64,000 bases of DNA, from positions 1 to 64,000 of the forward strand of contig NW_026516670.1 of assembly GCF_025766255.1 (NCBI RefSeq), given 5' to 3'. The stretch is from Zychaea mexicana (lineage: Eukaryota; Mucoromycota; Mucoromycetes; Mucorales; Lichtheimiaceae). Below are positions 48,801-61,274 of this stretch, in pieces. The stretch's first letter is position 1, and every line of letters starts with the position of its first letter. Made by a program: the position numbers and the translations under genes. Below the pieces are notes generated by a model. That model was not told the origin of the DNA. It searched no databases and saw nothing but the letters and a program-made list of their open reading frames with translations.

Positions 48801-50831
48801 TCTTTCATATATAGCAATGAAGAGCTTTTCAGACTTCCTTGGATTTCAGCTTAAAGTACAGTATTATCAAGTTATCTTAAATTTGAAAACGTTGTTGTTG
48901 TACGCAATTCACGATTGATGGCAAATATTTGCGCGCCGTATCCAAAAAGCGTTAAGAAGATATAACGCTTTCATTACCAGACCATTTTGAAGCAATCGCA
49001 ACACAACAACGGGGTTTCTTATCGTAAGAAAGAGAATGGGACTATTACCTTCGTACAAAAAACAATGAATGTTAAGAGCTGTTGCCGGCAAATGGCCCAA
49101 GTCTCCAGATAAACACTGAGTATAAGGAGGATCATCATACAGTAGTTGTGTTTCTCAAAGCACCTTAATTACCGAGCAGTAAAAATGCTTCAACCATCAT
49201 TTACATGTTCCAAATCCAATTATATGAATCGGATTGAGCGACTCACAGAAAGCTCTCTTGGAAAAAGATCAGGTCAATTTGAGAAAAGCACAGCCAGTTG
49301 CTTATTGTGGCGAAGAGAGCACAGTGTAAAACAATGATTTCAAGTTCGCGCGATATTACGTAAGTCCCGCTCGTTTTCTAAAGCCAGAGCTGGCATACAC
49401 TTTATTGTTGCCTTGATATATATGAGCTCCTCGGGTAATATAGCGATTAGATGTACGACTGTTATGGTAACCGACAGACCTATTGACGTAATGGTGACTA
49501 GTATAAAACGCAAACTTGATTGACGCAAACTGAGATAGATATTGCAATTGAAATATAAACTTAAGCATAGTAGTGCCAGCTAAACATGCTCAGAGAAGCC
49601 ACTTGCAATCACATTTACTTGATGATATTGTATGATATGCAACCAACCCACCGACGAAAATGGTCGAGCAAGAAAGCTGCAGCGCAGCCAAAGAAACCCT
49701 GCATACAATGGAATGGGAGCGCGCCAATTCAAATCCTCTGATGGGTAACAATGAGAAAAACTCCGCTCTTTTCCGTGCTTAAATGAAAAGCTCGCAATTC
49801 ACCCAGTATTACTTTGCGGGCACATCCCACAATGATCCTGGGGGGGAGTATCACCACAACCTTACTCTCCTTTCTTTAAAAATCAAAGCACTCAATTAGC
49901 CACGAAAGCAAGATACAGCACACGCTTGTGCATATTACAGAGGAAGAGTTTTGAGGCGCAAGACGATCATGCACTCTAGAAGATCGTTAGCTTAACTTGA
50001 CTCTCGTCGCATTCGAACCTTTTCTTAAAAAATAGGAAACAAAAGAACAATAAAACGCGTGCGCGGGACAGGGTGAACCGTGCTCTGTTGAAAACCAAAG
50101 TTGTACATTGACTCCGATCTTTTAAAAAGAGGATTGCTGAGAAGACGGCACTTCCTAAGGGGAAACGCATCACAACTAGAAAGCATGCAAGCGACTGAAT
50201 AGCTTCTGCGGCATGTCTCTAATGTGACATCGCAGAATCAAGAGGATTAGAATAGAAGGTTTCTGCGTGTAACTTACAACATCACCTTTGTATAACAACG
50301 AGACGCGACGTGCTGTGTTACTCAAAGAAAAGAACCTTTATCGGAGAGATTAAGATCACGGAACAGTTCATCCCTTTGTTCAATAGGCGACATAAATGCA
50401 CGCCAAGTCTATTTTTGACCATTTCCATCCATATTTGGCCCAAATGCGAGAAAACGGCAGTAGAAGCCATGCGGCTTTCACGCAAGTCTCCCCCTCCACG
50501 TTCTTCATTAAACAACCGCGGTGCGTGCAGTGTGCAGGTTCAAACCAATGCTCTTATATAGCACAAGGAACATACAAAAAAGAAGAGAAAGGCGGTTAAC
50601 TTAGCAATGCTGAGTTAAAGAAAAAGCTCGAAAAAAGAACAAGCCTGACCACTGTTGTGCGACTTGCGGGCTAAAGAAATTACTCAAAATGGATGCTGCT
50701 GCTGCAAGCCCTCTTTTAGTTTTTTTTGTATCCGTTCGATGTCAAATCCTATCTAAACCTTCTCCCTTTCCCTTGCTCTTTTCCTTTTCCTCTGCCTCTT
50801 CTTCCACTTTTTCACCCTCTCCTGCTCTGTC
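48801..50831. other. Intergenic region (2 kb)
   Basis: No convincing gene. A small hairpin lies at about 50204-50237 (TTCTGCGGCATGTC pairing with GACATCGCAGAA). The last 100 bases are a CT-rich leader in front of the mucin-like gene. Confidence 0.35.
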
Positions 50832-52133
50832 ATGAGTGACTACTCGCCCGCCCCAGACCCTACAACAAGCGAAGCCCCTCCACCAACTTCTACCACGGAA
50901 CCGGAACCAGAACCAACCACCACTGAGGAGCCGACAACCAGCGAACCTCAGCCAACCTCAAGCCCTGAGCCCACGACTACCGATACGCCTCCTCCAACCT
51001 CTAGTGTATGGCAAAGATATATTTGAATTCATTTGTAAACAGTGTATATAACTATAGAAACATACTCCAGGATCCAGAACCTACTACGAGCTCACCGGAG
51101 CCGACTACTACGCCCCCTCCAGACACTTCTTCAGACAATCCGCCTACATCATCTGACAGTGGTGGAGAACCCATCACTACTACGGTAACTACTACTGATG
51201 AAGCCCCACCTACTACAACAGATAATAATACTCCTTCTCCTGCCCCAACCACTACTGCTGATAATACTACTACCACCACTACACCGCCATCACCGTCACC
51301 GTCACTTTCATCATCATCGGAACAGTCTCCTAGCCAAAGCGAGCAGCCGCAGCCCTCTTCTTCTGAAGTCCATGTGACTACCGTTACTAGCTCTGGAACC
51401 AATGTATACACCATCACATCCACATCTTACACGCCTATTAGCCCAACTGAAACTAGCCAAGGGAGTGATTCTGGAGAGAACCAAACCAATGCTGGTGCTA
51501 TAGCCGGCGGTGTCGTTGGTGGAGTAGTCGGTCTGGGCATTTTAGGTAAGGCATACTGAAAGCGCTAATTTTTTCTTTGGCAAAAGACTTTTGGAACTAA
51601 TGGCTTGGTATCTTTACACCACGCACTGGGTATCCCTTTACCAATTCTCAAAAAAAATAGCGGCACTCGTGTTCTTCCTTCTCCGAAGACGACGAAAGCA
51701 ACAAAAGAAGAACGGATTCGGCGAAGATCTCGATGACCCCTATGCCAATTACCCAGATATGGCAGCGGCCCGATCCATGTCTCCCGGCAGCAGCAGCGGT
51801 GCTGCATCGAGCAACGCACGTCCACTGGTTGCACCATTACGGCCGGTCAGCAAGATCGGTGAGGAAGATCCGAACGTAAACTACGCGCCTTATCGGGAAC
51901 CTTCGCCTGGCGGTGCTTACTACGAGGACACATCGCCACAAACATCGGCTCGGTACTCATCACCATCTACCGGCGTGCCATATTATCCCAGCGCGTTACA
52001 AGAGGAATACAGTGGCTATCCGCAGCACCAGCAAGGAGGATACTGGCCAGAAGGCTCAAGCGATGGAGGCGATCGCCATGTGCCTCATCTCGTAGAAGGC
52101 CAGCAGAATGATGTACCGCATTCTCGAGCCTGA
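50832..52133 (+). CDS. Mucin-like single-pass membrane protein
   Basis: Three exons (50832-51005, 51071-51545, 51661-52133) give 373 residues. Residues 1-195 are almost entirely Thr, Ser, Pro and Glu, typical of heavily O-glycosylated fungal cell-surface stalks. A transmembrane segment of the AGAIAGGVVGGVVGLGIL...LVFFLL type follows (about 200-225), then a stop-transfer RRRRKQQKK and a 150-residue Tyr/Pro/Ser-rich cytoplasmic tail. The layout resembles Mid2- or Wsc-type wall-stress sensors, but no WSC or Cys-rich domain and no N-terminal signal peptide is visible in this model. A pyrimidine-rich stretch just before 50832 could hide an upstream intron and first exon. Confidence 0.75.
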
Positions 52134-52512
52134 TCCATCCCCTATTTCCTTACTGTTTACCTACTCTGTACATCCTGTAAATTATTACTATTATTATCAT
52201 CATGTTACTATTTCACTTTTCTCCCTCATCTTGGTCACCTTTTCTGAAACATACACAACATCTCTCCCCAAAATATAACCCAAAAAGAAAAAGAAAAATC
52301 AAGCTTGGCAGCAACAGGCAATTACAGTGTAACTTCCCTCTTTAACTCGAGAGAATAGCGACAAAAAAGGATTGCAGGCGATGTGGATACCACAGAGCCC
52401 ACCTGATCAACGTTTATTTTGAAGACAAACTTTTACAGTCATGTAACTATTAACAACGAACCAGCTTCTATTTCTGTCTCATTGAGCAAGATCGAGACAT
52501 GTCCCGTGTCTA
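52134..52512. other. Convergent intergenic region
   Basis: 3' ends of the mucin-like gene (+) and the endonuclease III gene (-). A/T-rich; nothing else seen. Confidence 0.4.
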
Positions 52513-53945
52513 TCACCAGTCTAGTGGACTGTCCTCAGTCTTGATCAGCTTTGGCTCGTGTTCACCAGTAAATGTAGTCGTCTTGGCATCATGTTGATCT
52601 TCCTCGAGTTTGACCTTGACATGATGATCACCCGGATCGACAGTCACCTCTTTCTTTACCTTTTTGACCTTCTTTACAGCTGTAACTGCAGACGGGCAGT
52701 ATTCGCTAACCGGGCACTCACCGCATTTTGGGCCCCGGGGAAGACATGTTACTTGTCCAAAGCCAACCAACAAAGGATTGACGGGTCGCCAATATTCTTT
52801 CGGTAACCAAGACTCCAGTTGCTAAGGATAACATTGGTTACTAACACATAAAGCACATACAATAAAGAGCAAGAGAAATAAAAGATCTAGTGAATTGCTA
52901 TGTACCTTTCGGGTATCTTCCGGTAGCCCATTGGCAGTGTCACACCATCCAAGACGGTTGCTGATCCGATGCACATGTACATCAACGCCAATGCCAGCAT
53001 TTCTATAAATGTATACCCGTTGTAGGTTATTACAACTTATGTATCAAACATCGTGCTATATTACATTTTCCATGCACATTGCAGAGCGAGATATCCCTAA
53101 TTAAATTACAGAAATAAGCTTCAGTTCATGCGTTTATCCTTAAAGTACAGTTCTTACCATCTTAGGTCCCACGCCGGGTAAACTTGTCAGCCCTTCAATA
53201 GTGTTCGGGATATCGCCATTATACGTGTCTCGTAAAATGACAGCCGCGTCCTTGATATACCTTGAAAAGAAGCTCTATCAGAACTTTTGACCAGAGCCAC
53301 CTCTACCCACATTTCCTTTTTTCGCTGCCCGCGTACTTTGCTTTTCGATTATGGAATCCAACACTCTTGATGTAACTATCTAGAACCTTTTCATCCACTT
53401 GTAGAATGCTGTTTAACGTCAAACCACCTGGCAATGACGATTGCAAAGTTTTGACAGCTGCACTCGTCACCGTATCCTTTGTTTGCGAGGATAGCATCAG
53501 CGATACCAACGTCTGGAACCGCGATACCTACAAGTATGCCGGTCGATAGTTAAATAAAATGCTCTCGTTTTATGTCAGATAGCATGAAAATCAAAAAGAG
53601 CCGAACCTTTTCCGGCACTTTGTCCTCCGCAAGCCGTTCGCAGCCCATAGTGTCAACGGGTGCAGTTACAGTTGTTCGATACTCCCGTATCCGCTCATAC
53701 ACAGTGCGCCAATTCTGAGGCTCGTCAAATGTCTGTTGTTCGTTTTTTATTTTGGCGCGCTTGATCGGCGTCGTCGGCTTTTTCGTCTTTGTCTTGACTG
53801 TCGTTGTTGCGGTTGGCACAGAAGGTGGCGATCGTCCACGGCGTCGTTCTTGTTTTTGTTCTTCTGCTATGATCGGCCTTGATTCATTCACCTGATCGGT
53901 TTTTACTGCTGTTTTGATAAGACGACCACTGCGGCGAAGCGACAT
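52513..53945 (-). CDS. NTH1: Endonuclease III homologue (bifunctional DNA glycosylase/AP lyase)
   Basis: Six exons (53945-53607, 53527-53337, 53260-53158, 53096-53065, 53002-52906, 52821-52513) give 356 residues. The HhH-GPD core covers about 110-285: [10 protein letters not shown], the helix-hairpin-helix [16 protein letters not shown] (catalytic Lys in GVGPK), [12 protein letters not shown] (catalytic Asp) and the [4Fe-4S] site C-x6-C-x2-C-x5-C ([17 protein letters not shown]). It removes oxidised pyrimidines and nicks abasic sites in base excision repair. The N-terminal 100 residues are basic with [13 protein letters not shown], a likely nuclear signal. The last 70 residues are a Lys/Glu/Asp-rich extension. 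One exon is just 32 nt. Confidence 0.92.
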
Positions 53946-54143
53946 TATGGCTTTCAAACAGGAATCAAGAATGTAGTACACGTGCGGTTGTTTCTTGGTT
54001 CAAAACACGCACACACAGCGCCGAGCGAATCCGGATTGACACGGCCCTCGTGCCGCCGCCGATGCTTGAGGTATTTTAAAAACGGATCGGAAAGCCAAAA
54101 TCTGCATGTTCTTCTCACTTTGTTCTCTTTCCCACCTTACACA
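53946..54143. promoter_or_regulatory. Short divergent promoter between NTH1 (-) and phosphatase (+)
   Basis: 198 bp separate the two start codons, so both genes probably share a bidirectional promoter. No named site is claimed. Confidence 0.5.
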
Positions 54144-55365
54144 ATGACGGTTCAAGATCTTGCAGTTTTTGATTTCGACTGGTAACTTCACGCAAGTAGC
54201 TCTTCGACTTGGGAGTACTCAGCAAACTGATAGACATGAATATAATAGGTCCCTAATTGAGGCTGATAGCGATGCTACTGTTTGCAAACACTTTTGTCCT
54301 AACAAGTGGGCTTCGTTGCCACCTTCCGCACAAAGAATGCAGTGGACGGATTTAATGTAAGAAAAACCTCAAGATAAAACAAACTATATATCATGAGCAC
54401 TGAGCACCTAATGACTATATGAACATACTGTAACAATACAGAGATCAAACGCTGTGTGAAATACAGGATGGTGGTAGCTCAATCGATGATATCGAAAAAG
54501 TGCTGCAGAGGGTACCAATGGTATGTACTTGATGCATGCAATTGGAATGTTGAATACTCGTACTAATCCATATCCAAGGTTCCATCTGCCCTGGAGCTAC
54601 TCGAGTCCCTTCGAGCAAGCAATACACGTGTCCTTATCCTGTCAGATGCCAATACGTTTTTCATAGACGTTATCTTGCGTGTACGACATTATATATTGCA
54701 ACTCATCAAATTGCGTAATGTGTACCGTCATTAGTTGTCGATCATAGGCTGACTTGCTGCTATTTTGCATACAGGCCCACGGTGTCCGTGATCTTGTTTC
54801 TGACATCATTACGAATCCCGCATATACGGATGATCAAGGCAGGCTGCGTATCAACAGACGGATTCTGTCAACTGAAGCGCCACATAATTGTCCCAACACA
54901 TGCACGGTTAATATTTGTAAAGGTATGATAATCGCACAAGTCCAGTAGATTGAAGGCATTCTTCTTCCAGAATCCTGTACCATTGCTAACAGCATGATGA
55001 ATACAAATAGGCCAAGAACTGGATCGGTACATTGCTACCCATGGTCCTTTCCGAAGGATCATGTATGTTGGTGATGGAATGGTATGTATGTGCATGGTCA
55101 TGGGAATGGATCACTCGACTTGCCAAATGGTTCACTAATGCATCTGTGACCATAATTTTCATATCGAAAAAAGAATGACTATTGCCCTGGATTGCGTCTG
55201 AAGCACACCGATTTATACTTTGTTCGTAACGGGAAGCAGTTGGCCAGGGCGCTGACAACAAAACCAGAGGTTGCGGGCAGACTCTTGGTCCAAGTGACAT
55301 ATTGGAAGGATCATGCAGTTATTGTTGAAACTGTCGCTAAACCTGCTGCAGTGCCCTCATTGTGA
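54144..55365 (+). CDS. PHOSPHO-type HAD phosphatase
   Basis: Seven exons (54144-54181, 54249-54356, 54442-54520, 54579-54680, 54775-54922, 55011-55081, 55174-55365) give 245 residues. HAD motifs: I, VFDFDWSLIEADSD (DxDxS/T); II, VLILSDAN; IV, YVGDGMNDYCPGLRL. HNCPNTCTVNICKG is the cysteine-rich segment (C..N.CK) of the PHOSPHO1/PHOSPHO2 family, which dephosphorylates phosphocholine, phosphoethanolamine or pyridoxal 5'-phosphate. Which substrate applies here is unknown. The last acceptor (AAAAAAG before AATGACTATTGC) lacks a pyrimidine tract but is the only one keeping the GDGxND motif. Confidence 0.88.
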
Positions 55366-55536
55366 TGAGTCAGTCCAGTAGTACCTTTAGAAACGCCCCA
55401 ACGCACCTCACACCCGCTGTCCGCTTATAAATAGATACTTTAGATATACACAATCACATATTTTATAAACTTTAGCGGATTTGGAGATGTTGCAGTGTAG
55501 GATCTAGTTTAATAACAAGAAATTATCCAATCGCTT

Positions 55537-57115
55537 TTACTCGACATATTCAATATCTTTAACTCTGTCCGGTGCATATTCATCCTTATATTTGTCGTAC
55601 AGAGTCTTCAAGTTCTGCATGTATTTGTCATGCAGTTCTCGTACCACTTGATCCTTTTCTTCGTCAGATACTCCTAAAGGAGGGTGGATTGGTTCGCCAA
55701 CTATTTTTGTTCGGATTCATTATACTTAGCAGTGTTATCACTCAGACTTTTGGACCCTTCTATCAATTACTTACAGACAACGTGCATAGGTCGTCTATGC
55801 GGCAAGAGTCCAATATCATCTACATTGAGCAAAGTTGTCCGTTGTTAGCCTTTTGATTTATTCCGTTATCAAAGTGATTCAAATAGAATTACTTACAATT
55901 GAAAATGCCACGGCCGTGGAATAATGGCAGTGTAAACCCGGCTAAACGCTGGGTTTTTGTCTGTAGCTTGCGAAGCCATGATCCGTCGTCATTCGATACC
56001 TGCTCATACAACTCATTTTCGCCAAAGTTGAGGACGGGAACCATACTAGCACCTGTTTCCAATGCAATTCTTACAAAGCCAAGACGCTTTTTTAGGGTCA
56101 GATCCATCACACCAGGCCTTGCGTTCAACGATTCAGACGCCCCACCAATTACAATAGCAATGGACCGACCAGGGCCTCCTGACTTTAAAACATTCTTGCA
56201 TGATTGACGGGAGACATCACACATGCCGAGAGCCAGAATGTACTCGCGATGGAAAGGGATTTTGAAATTGCTGGATAACGTCATCAATGACGGCGTTATA
56301 CCGGGAAAGTGCTTGCTAAATCCGTTGCCTTCACTGGCAAACGTGACGATAGCACCGACGGAAATGATTCCGTGGGGATGGTAGCTATAGACGCATTTTG
56401 ATCGCAAAATGTCAAGCAAAATGAGTGACGAGAAAGGAGGCATGACGCACGGGCTCCTGTGCAACAGTGTAGCACCTTAAAAAAGCAAATTACCCAAACT
56501 TTGATACATCATCAGATAAGCGAGGTCAAATTTTGGGGTTACGAAATAACTAACTAGGACATTGCTTTGCCTACCAAATAGTTTCTGCTAGGATCCAAGT
56601 CGGCCTCCTGTTGGTAATTCGTTTATGCAAGGATAACTACTTAAATGATTTGAACTGCATTTTGGGTACTTGAAAATACCTTGGTGATAATTGCAGGGAA
56701 ATAGTCAGCAAAATAACGCCAATATGACCAGGTTCGAGCCAACTCTCTTCTCCGGCCACCTCGTATAGGAGCTTGGTCCATCCACAGCCAGATAACATAG
56801 GCAATAGCTAAAGGCCAGAACACTGGAATTGCTGCGAGGAATAGGAATATGCAAAAGAAAAGGGCTGGCTCGATTCCCCAAAAGAGTACTATACATAGTT
56901 TTTTGGATTGTCCGAAATGAGTTTGGAATGAGTTGGCCATAATAAGAAGGCTGTCAAACGACGACGATGACGACGACATAGTTATTCAGAGATGCATTGC
57001 TGTCATGACACCAACCTGCTGCAGTTTGAAGCCGACGTTTCCACGGCACACTGAGTGGTGCCATGCGAGGCAGAAAGTCGTCCTCAGTGGTTTGTGAAGT
57101 TTTTTCGCTGGGCAT
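55537..57115 (-). CDS. Type 2 diacylglycerol O-acyltransferase (DGAT2)
   Basis: Exons 57115-57016, 56888-56680, 56607 to about 56575, 56384-55897, 55819-55775 and 55700-55537 give about 350 residues. It makes triacylglycerol from diacylglycerol and acyl-CoA in the endoplasmic reticulum and lipid droplets. Seen: SVPWKRRLQTAAVLFWG, two hydrophobic membrane segments (about 38-75), EADLDPSRNYL, the catalytic YHPHG, PFHREYILALGMCDVS, GGASESLNARPG and NFGENELYEQV. The splice between NYL and YHPHG is unresolved. The family expects NYL-(V/F)-G-YHPHG, and the genome reads TTG GTA GGC before the intron, but no GT donor gives this exactly. The nearest in-frame GT donor would add three residues. The first intron (127 bp) is longer than average. 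Confidence 0.88.
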
Positions 57116-57580
57116 GATAACGTTTGTTGGATTCCACCAAGATCGTATGCGATGCTTTTAAATGCTGCCGAGAAACGAAAGTGTAGGAATTAAATCGAGC
57201 CGTGTCTTTAAATGGATAGCTGGGGTTCTTTGCATGCGTCGCCTCTTTTTTCCCATAAAAACAGATAGCGATTGGTAGTTAGGAAACTGCGCTGATTGTA
57301 TGATGTACAACGTAGCATAAAATGGCCCATCCAACAATCCCTTTGGGTTCACCCCCATTTATATTATCACCCGTCATACTTAAAAAGGGAAAATGTTGGG
57401 GAACAACGTATATCTCGAGTTTATGCACGTCTAAGTCAAATAAGAAAGATAGTGAAGCGATCATTTTAAAGGGAGACTGCAAGAAGCAGGAGGCATACGC
57501 GAAAGTGACGATTTACTGCACTTTAATTCCTCGATATTGAATGCATATCTGATTCTCCTCCTGATATCTATTGTCATCTC
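57116..57580. other. Intergenic region upstream of DGAT2
   Basis: No gene seen; must hold the DGAT2 promoter. Confidence 0.35.
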
Positions 57581-59230
57581 TAGTCAATAGTGTCGATCAT
57601 AGAGAGCTGTTTGTGTCTCCTTTGTAGGTCATTGATGTGGCGTTTCTGTTGTTCCGTTCTTTATCTTTTTGCTGGTATGGGAGCCCACCACGAAACTTAT
57701 CGTGTAGATGTCCACTTTATGAAAGAAAGGCTAAATCTAAATCAGTTTATTTGGATGGAAAAATATAAAGTAACAGATAGACTACATCCATGTTTTAACT
57801 TTTATTTTAGCGTTTGAGGCTCAAAAAATGGGCTGTATTATGCGCATATTTATGTGACATACATACTAAGCTCAATTTTATAGCCACACATGTGGTAGGC
57901 GAGTTCCTTCCTTCCCTAATAATAGCACCCTCGAATCACGGAAACACCAGCATTGCTATCTTTCCCTGTTAATCGAGCTATACAAGCACAATCTACTTAT
58001 CAACAGGCATGTCATCTTGATCAAATCACTCTGCCTTATCCAGCAGGTCCGGTGAAAGTAGCTGTTGAATATGAAAATACAATTATGCAGCGGACGCTTG
58101 CCCTTTCGCGAATCCTGTCAAATCTTCCACCCGTGTCTGCTCCTGTTTTACCCATTTATAACACTTCAGTGATGTGCATTAAAAAGGAAATAATTATATA
58201 GGCTTTGATAGCATTACATTTATGTCAATGTATAATGCCGGAAGATATCGCTTGGGAAATTGGCCACGCTTAATAAAAATGTGAAGTTCCCTCTTTAAAC
58301 ATGCCCACAACTCATTTTACGAACGGCTAATATGAAGGAAAACAATTCGTTCCCGTCAATTTATTCCATGCAAGTTGCTTTTTCTTTGACTATGCTTGCT
58401 CATATTCTTCAAAGAGTGTAGTAAGAGCTTTATGGCTATCAAATGATGCCGATATCAATGCATTTAGAAGTCATTATGTCAAATGGAATGTGGTCATTCA
58501 TAAAAAAAATAACTTCTTTTTCTGCAGTATCATATTGGATGGAGCCATGCATCGTTGTTCTTGTGGGGTTATGGCATTGTCCCATAGACCTGCTCGCTAC
58601 CGGACAGCAAATGAGTCACGCTATATTAAGGAATATGATTCATTGCTTCATTTATTAATGAATATGCACAACGAAACTTGTAGTTCAAAAGGTGTGTACT
58701 CCCGAGCATCCACGCATGTCGCCTCCCCATCTTTCTATTTATGTTGAATTTTCTTTATGAAGAAGAACAGGGGCGGCTCGCTGCGTAATCAAAAACCAAA
58801 AGAAAAGGGGAGAGAGATTCTGTGTATTTCAAGTAAATCTCTTATGTGATTGTCTACTTTTAAAACAATCTCTTTTGCTTTTTGCGTAATAGCCGGCGGT
58901 CATTCTTCCTAGAAATCATCAAGGGGATTCCCGGTAACTAGGTTGCGAAAAATAAAAATTTGCAGTTAACGGGAGATTTTTGAGCAGTAAGACTATGATG
59001 AAACATCTCGAGAAGGTGCTACAGAAGACAAGGGATTGCCTCTGCCGAGAGTTGCAAAAGTGTGGATTCACCACGTACCCCACAAGTGGCTCTCAAGGGT
59101 CAAGGTTCCGAAGAATGTCACCAAAGCACTTGAAGCACCGGGACTTACAGATGTCAGCACTTATATACATATAAGCAGAATAAATATAATTTTTACTTCA
59201 ATACAAAAAATTGTGCTTGCTTAGTATTCT
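57581..59230 (+). other. Unrecognised open-frame remnants, possibly a decayed gene
   Basis: Several protein-like pieces on + in different frames: about 57650-57810 (HHETYRVDVHFMKERLNL), 57953-58190 (YPAGPVKVAVEYENTIMQ), an open stretch of about 138 codons at 58331-58744 (FHASCFFFDYACSYSSKS ... HRCSCGVMALSHRPARYR) and about 59036-59175 (HHVPHKWLSRVKVPKNVT). None is recognised. They may be exons of one unknown gene, fragments of a mobile element or chance. Confidence 0.25.
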
Positions 59231-61019
59231 GATATCATAGCAGGACAACGCATACAACACATTTTTTAAAGATACCAGCACCGAACACTCTTGTTTGATA
59301 TATCTCAAGCCCCATTCGTACCAGCCCATGACGAAAATGGAAAACCTATCAATCACAAACAACAAACATGAAGCAACACAAAGGAAGGCCGTTACTATTG
59401 TCGAGCAACAAGCCGAAAGATGAGAGTGACATGTGAGGTGGATGACAACATTGTCCAAAAATACTCACTTTTTGATTCAAATTACATTCAGGCTGCTTGA
59501 AGCAGCATTAGCTGCTGTTTATCTAAGAAGCACAAAAGTCATAGACCCAGAAGTCAAAACTCCAAAATTCAAAAGACTCAATCAATACGCGTTCCTGTAA
59601 TAAGTCGATCTTTATATATACCACCTTTTTTTTTTAGCTCTAATGAAATCAGCTACCGTATCCAATTACTGCGGTTTTTCTTCTTATTATCTTCTCCTCA
59701 TTGTTGATCTTTGTTTTTTGCATGGAAAGGAGGAAAATTGTGTTAATCCTCCGAAAACTACAATCATGCCCATAAATTCATATTAATGGTTTAAGAATTA
59801 AGTGGATATTTAGATTCTCGCAATTCATACGTTAGTGTCTGGCAGCCGCGGAACTGTTTTTCTACTTGGCCGGTTCGTATGTACTTGCTCACCAGACATG
59901 TCTAAGCCTTTTAATGTCAGCATATTCTTCTGTGCTCCTGATGCGTGATGTACGTACTGTATATCAAAGCTGTATATGCAACGATTCCTTTGGGCGCATC
60001 TTGATTTATCTGTTCACGCGCCATGTTCATAATTGTAGATGTTAAAGAGGCACGTATTCTCGGTATACGCACGTCCAATTGTAAAATTGTAAAGAAAGAT
60101 GAAATAAGGAGGAGGCTTGCTCATATAGAGAACTAATAGTTTACTCTGTTTCCTGAAAGTTAATTTCAACAATCACAAAACACTGTGTATTTCTCCTTTG
60201 TGTCGTTGTGGCGTTTCTGTCGTTATTCTACTATATCTCTACCGAAAAGGGTGCATATGTATCATGTATATTATATGTAGATAATATGGGATTTGATCAT
60301 GTAGTCAACAATGTGCATTTATGCTGTCTATATGTGTCAGTTGTTATCATATTAGAAGAGAGATGAAAAGTGAAAAATCTTATAGTGAAACACAAAGCAA
60401 AACGCAGATATCCGAAGCGCATGTACTCTTATGCTAATTCTTTTAGGCGTAAAAATATTGAAGCATAAATATGGGCTGTGTTCTGCATATCCTAATCTAA
60501 AATACAATGACATGGCTCTATTTGTCCTAGTTTAGTGTTCTTGTCAGGATATACCCAAAACATACGTATACAGCATTACAATGTTGCTTTTTACGTACTA
60601 TTGATCTATTTTTGGACAAAACATTTCTATAAATATTAACATTGAATTATGCTTTGTCTTTTAATACTATAAGAAGTACCAATAGTGCATACATGTATCC
60701 AGAACCTTTTCCGCTTTAACTGTAAAGAGCATATTGGATCACCACTGTGTGTTGGATATGAGCATCTTGAAGGATTTGAGTACTAATGATCGTACTGTTT
60801 TGGTGAACTAAAGGTGTACACTAAATTAGGACATCAGATGTAAACATCAACGCATGGTCGGATTTCTGATGCTTCCATATCTTAAAATCATCTCATCAAA
60901 GCACTAGTGCTTTATCAAAGATATTACCTGTTATCAACATTGAGTTATATCATAACATTGCACTACTGCCGTCACGTGCATGATATATTTTAAGCAGTAG
61001 TATTGGCAGCAGGTAGAGC
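59231..61019. other. A/T-rich gene desert
   Basis: About 1.8 kb with no open frames worth reporting and no repeat recognised. Confidence 0.4.
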
Positions 61020-61274
61020 TCATTTATAACATTGAGTTGATAGGGATACATATACTAACAAGGCAGGATCTTCTTGCGCGTTTTCTCTGGATGCATCTTG
61101 TGCATATTGTGCGAGATACATGCATGTCTGTTCTTTTAAAAATATGCGATATGCAACAAACATTCTGAGCATCCTTTCTATGATGCTCATCTGAGCGTCA
61201 AAACGAGCAAGCGTATATGTATGAAGATGTCCGCGGAAGTCTTCTTGTAACCTGTCATCTCCCTTAGAAGCCAT
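61020..61274 (-). CDS. Small hypothetical protein
   Basis: 84-codon frame with an ATG start. The translation looks coding-like: a charged start (MASKGDDRLQEDFRGHL) and a helical stretch (ERMLRMFVAYRIFLKEQ). The last residues (VYVSLSTQCYK) may be intronic, since a GTATAT donor follows the DPALL codons. No family recognised. Confidence 0.35.
   Translation of the reverse strand: MASKGDDRLQEDFRGHLHTYTLARFDAQMSIIERMLRMFVAYRIFLKEQTCMYLAQYAQDASRENAQEDPALLVYVSLSTQCYK

Noticed and set aside
50204..50237. Hairpin suggesting a small RNA or terminator
   Set aside because: Short imperfect stem in A/T-rich sequence with no other support.
50520..50560. GGTTCAAA-like T-arm suggesting a tRNA
   Set aside because: No acceptor stem, anticodon stem or box A at the right distance.
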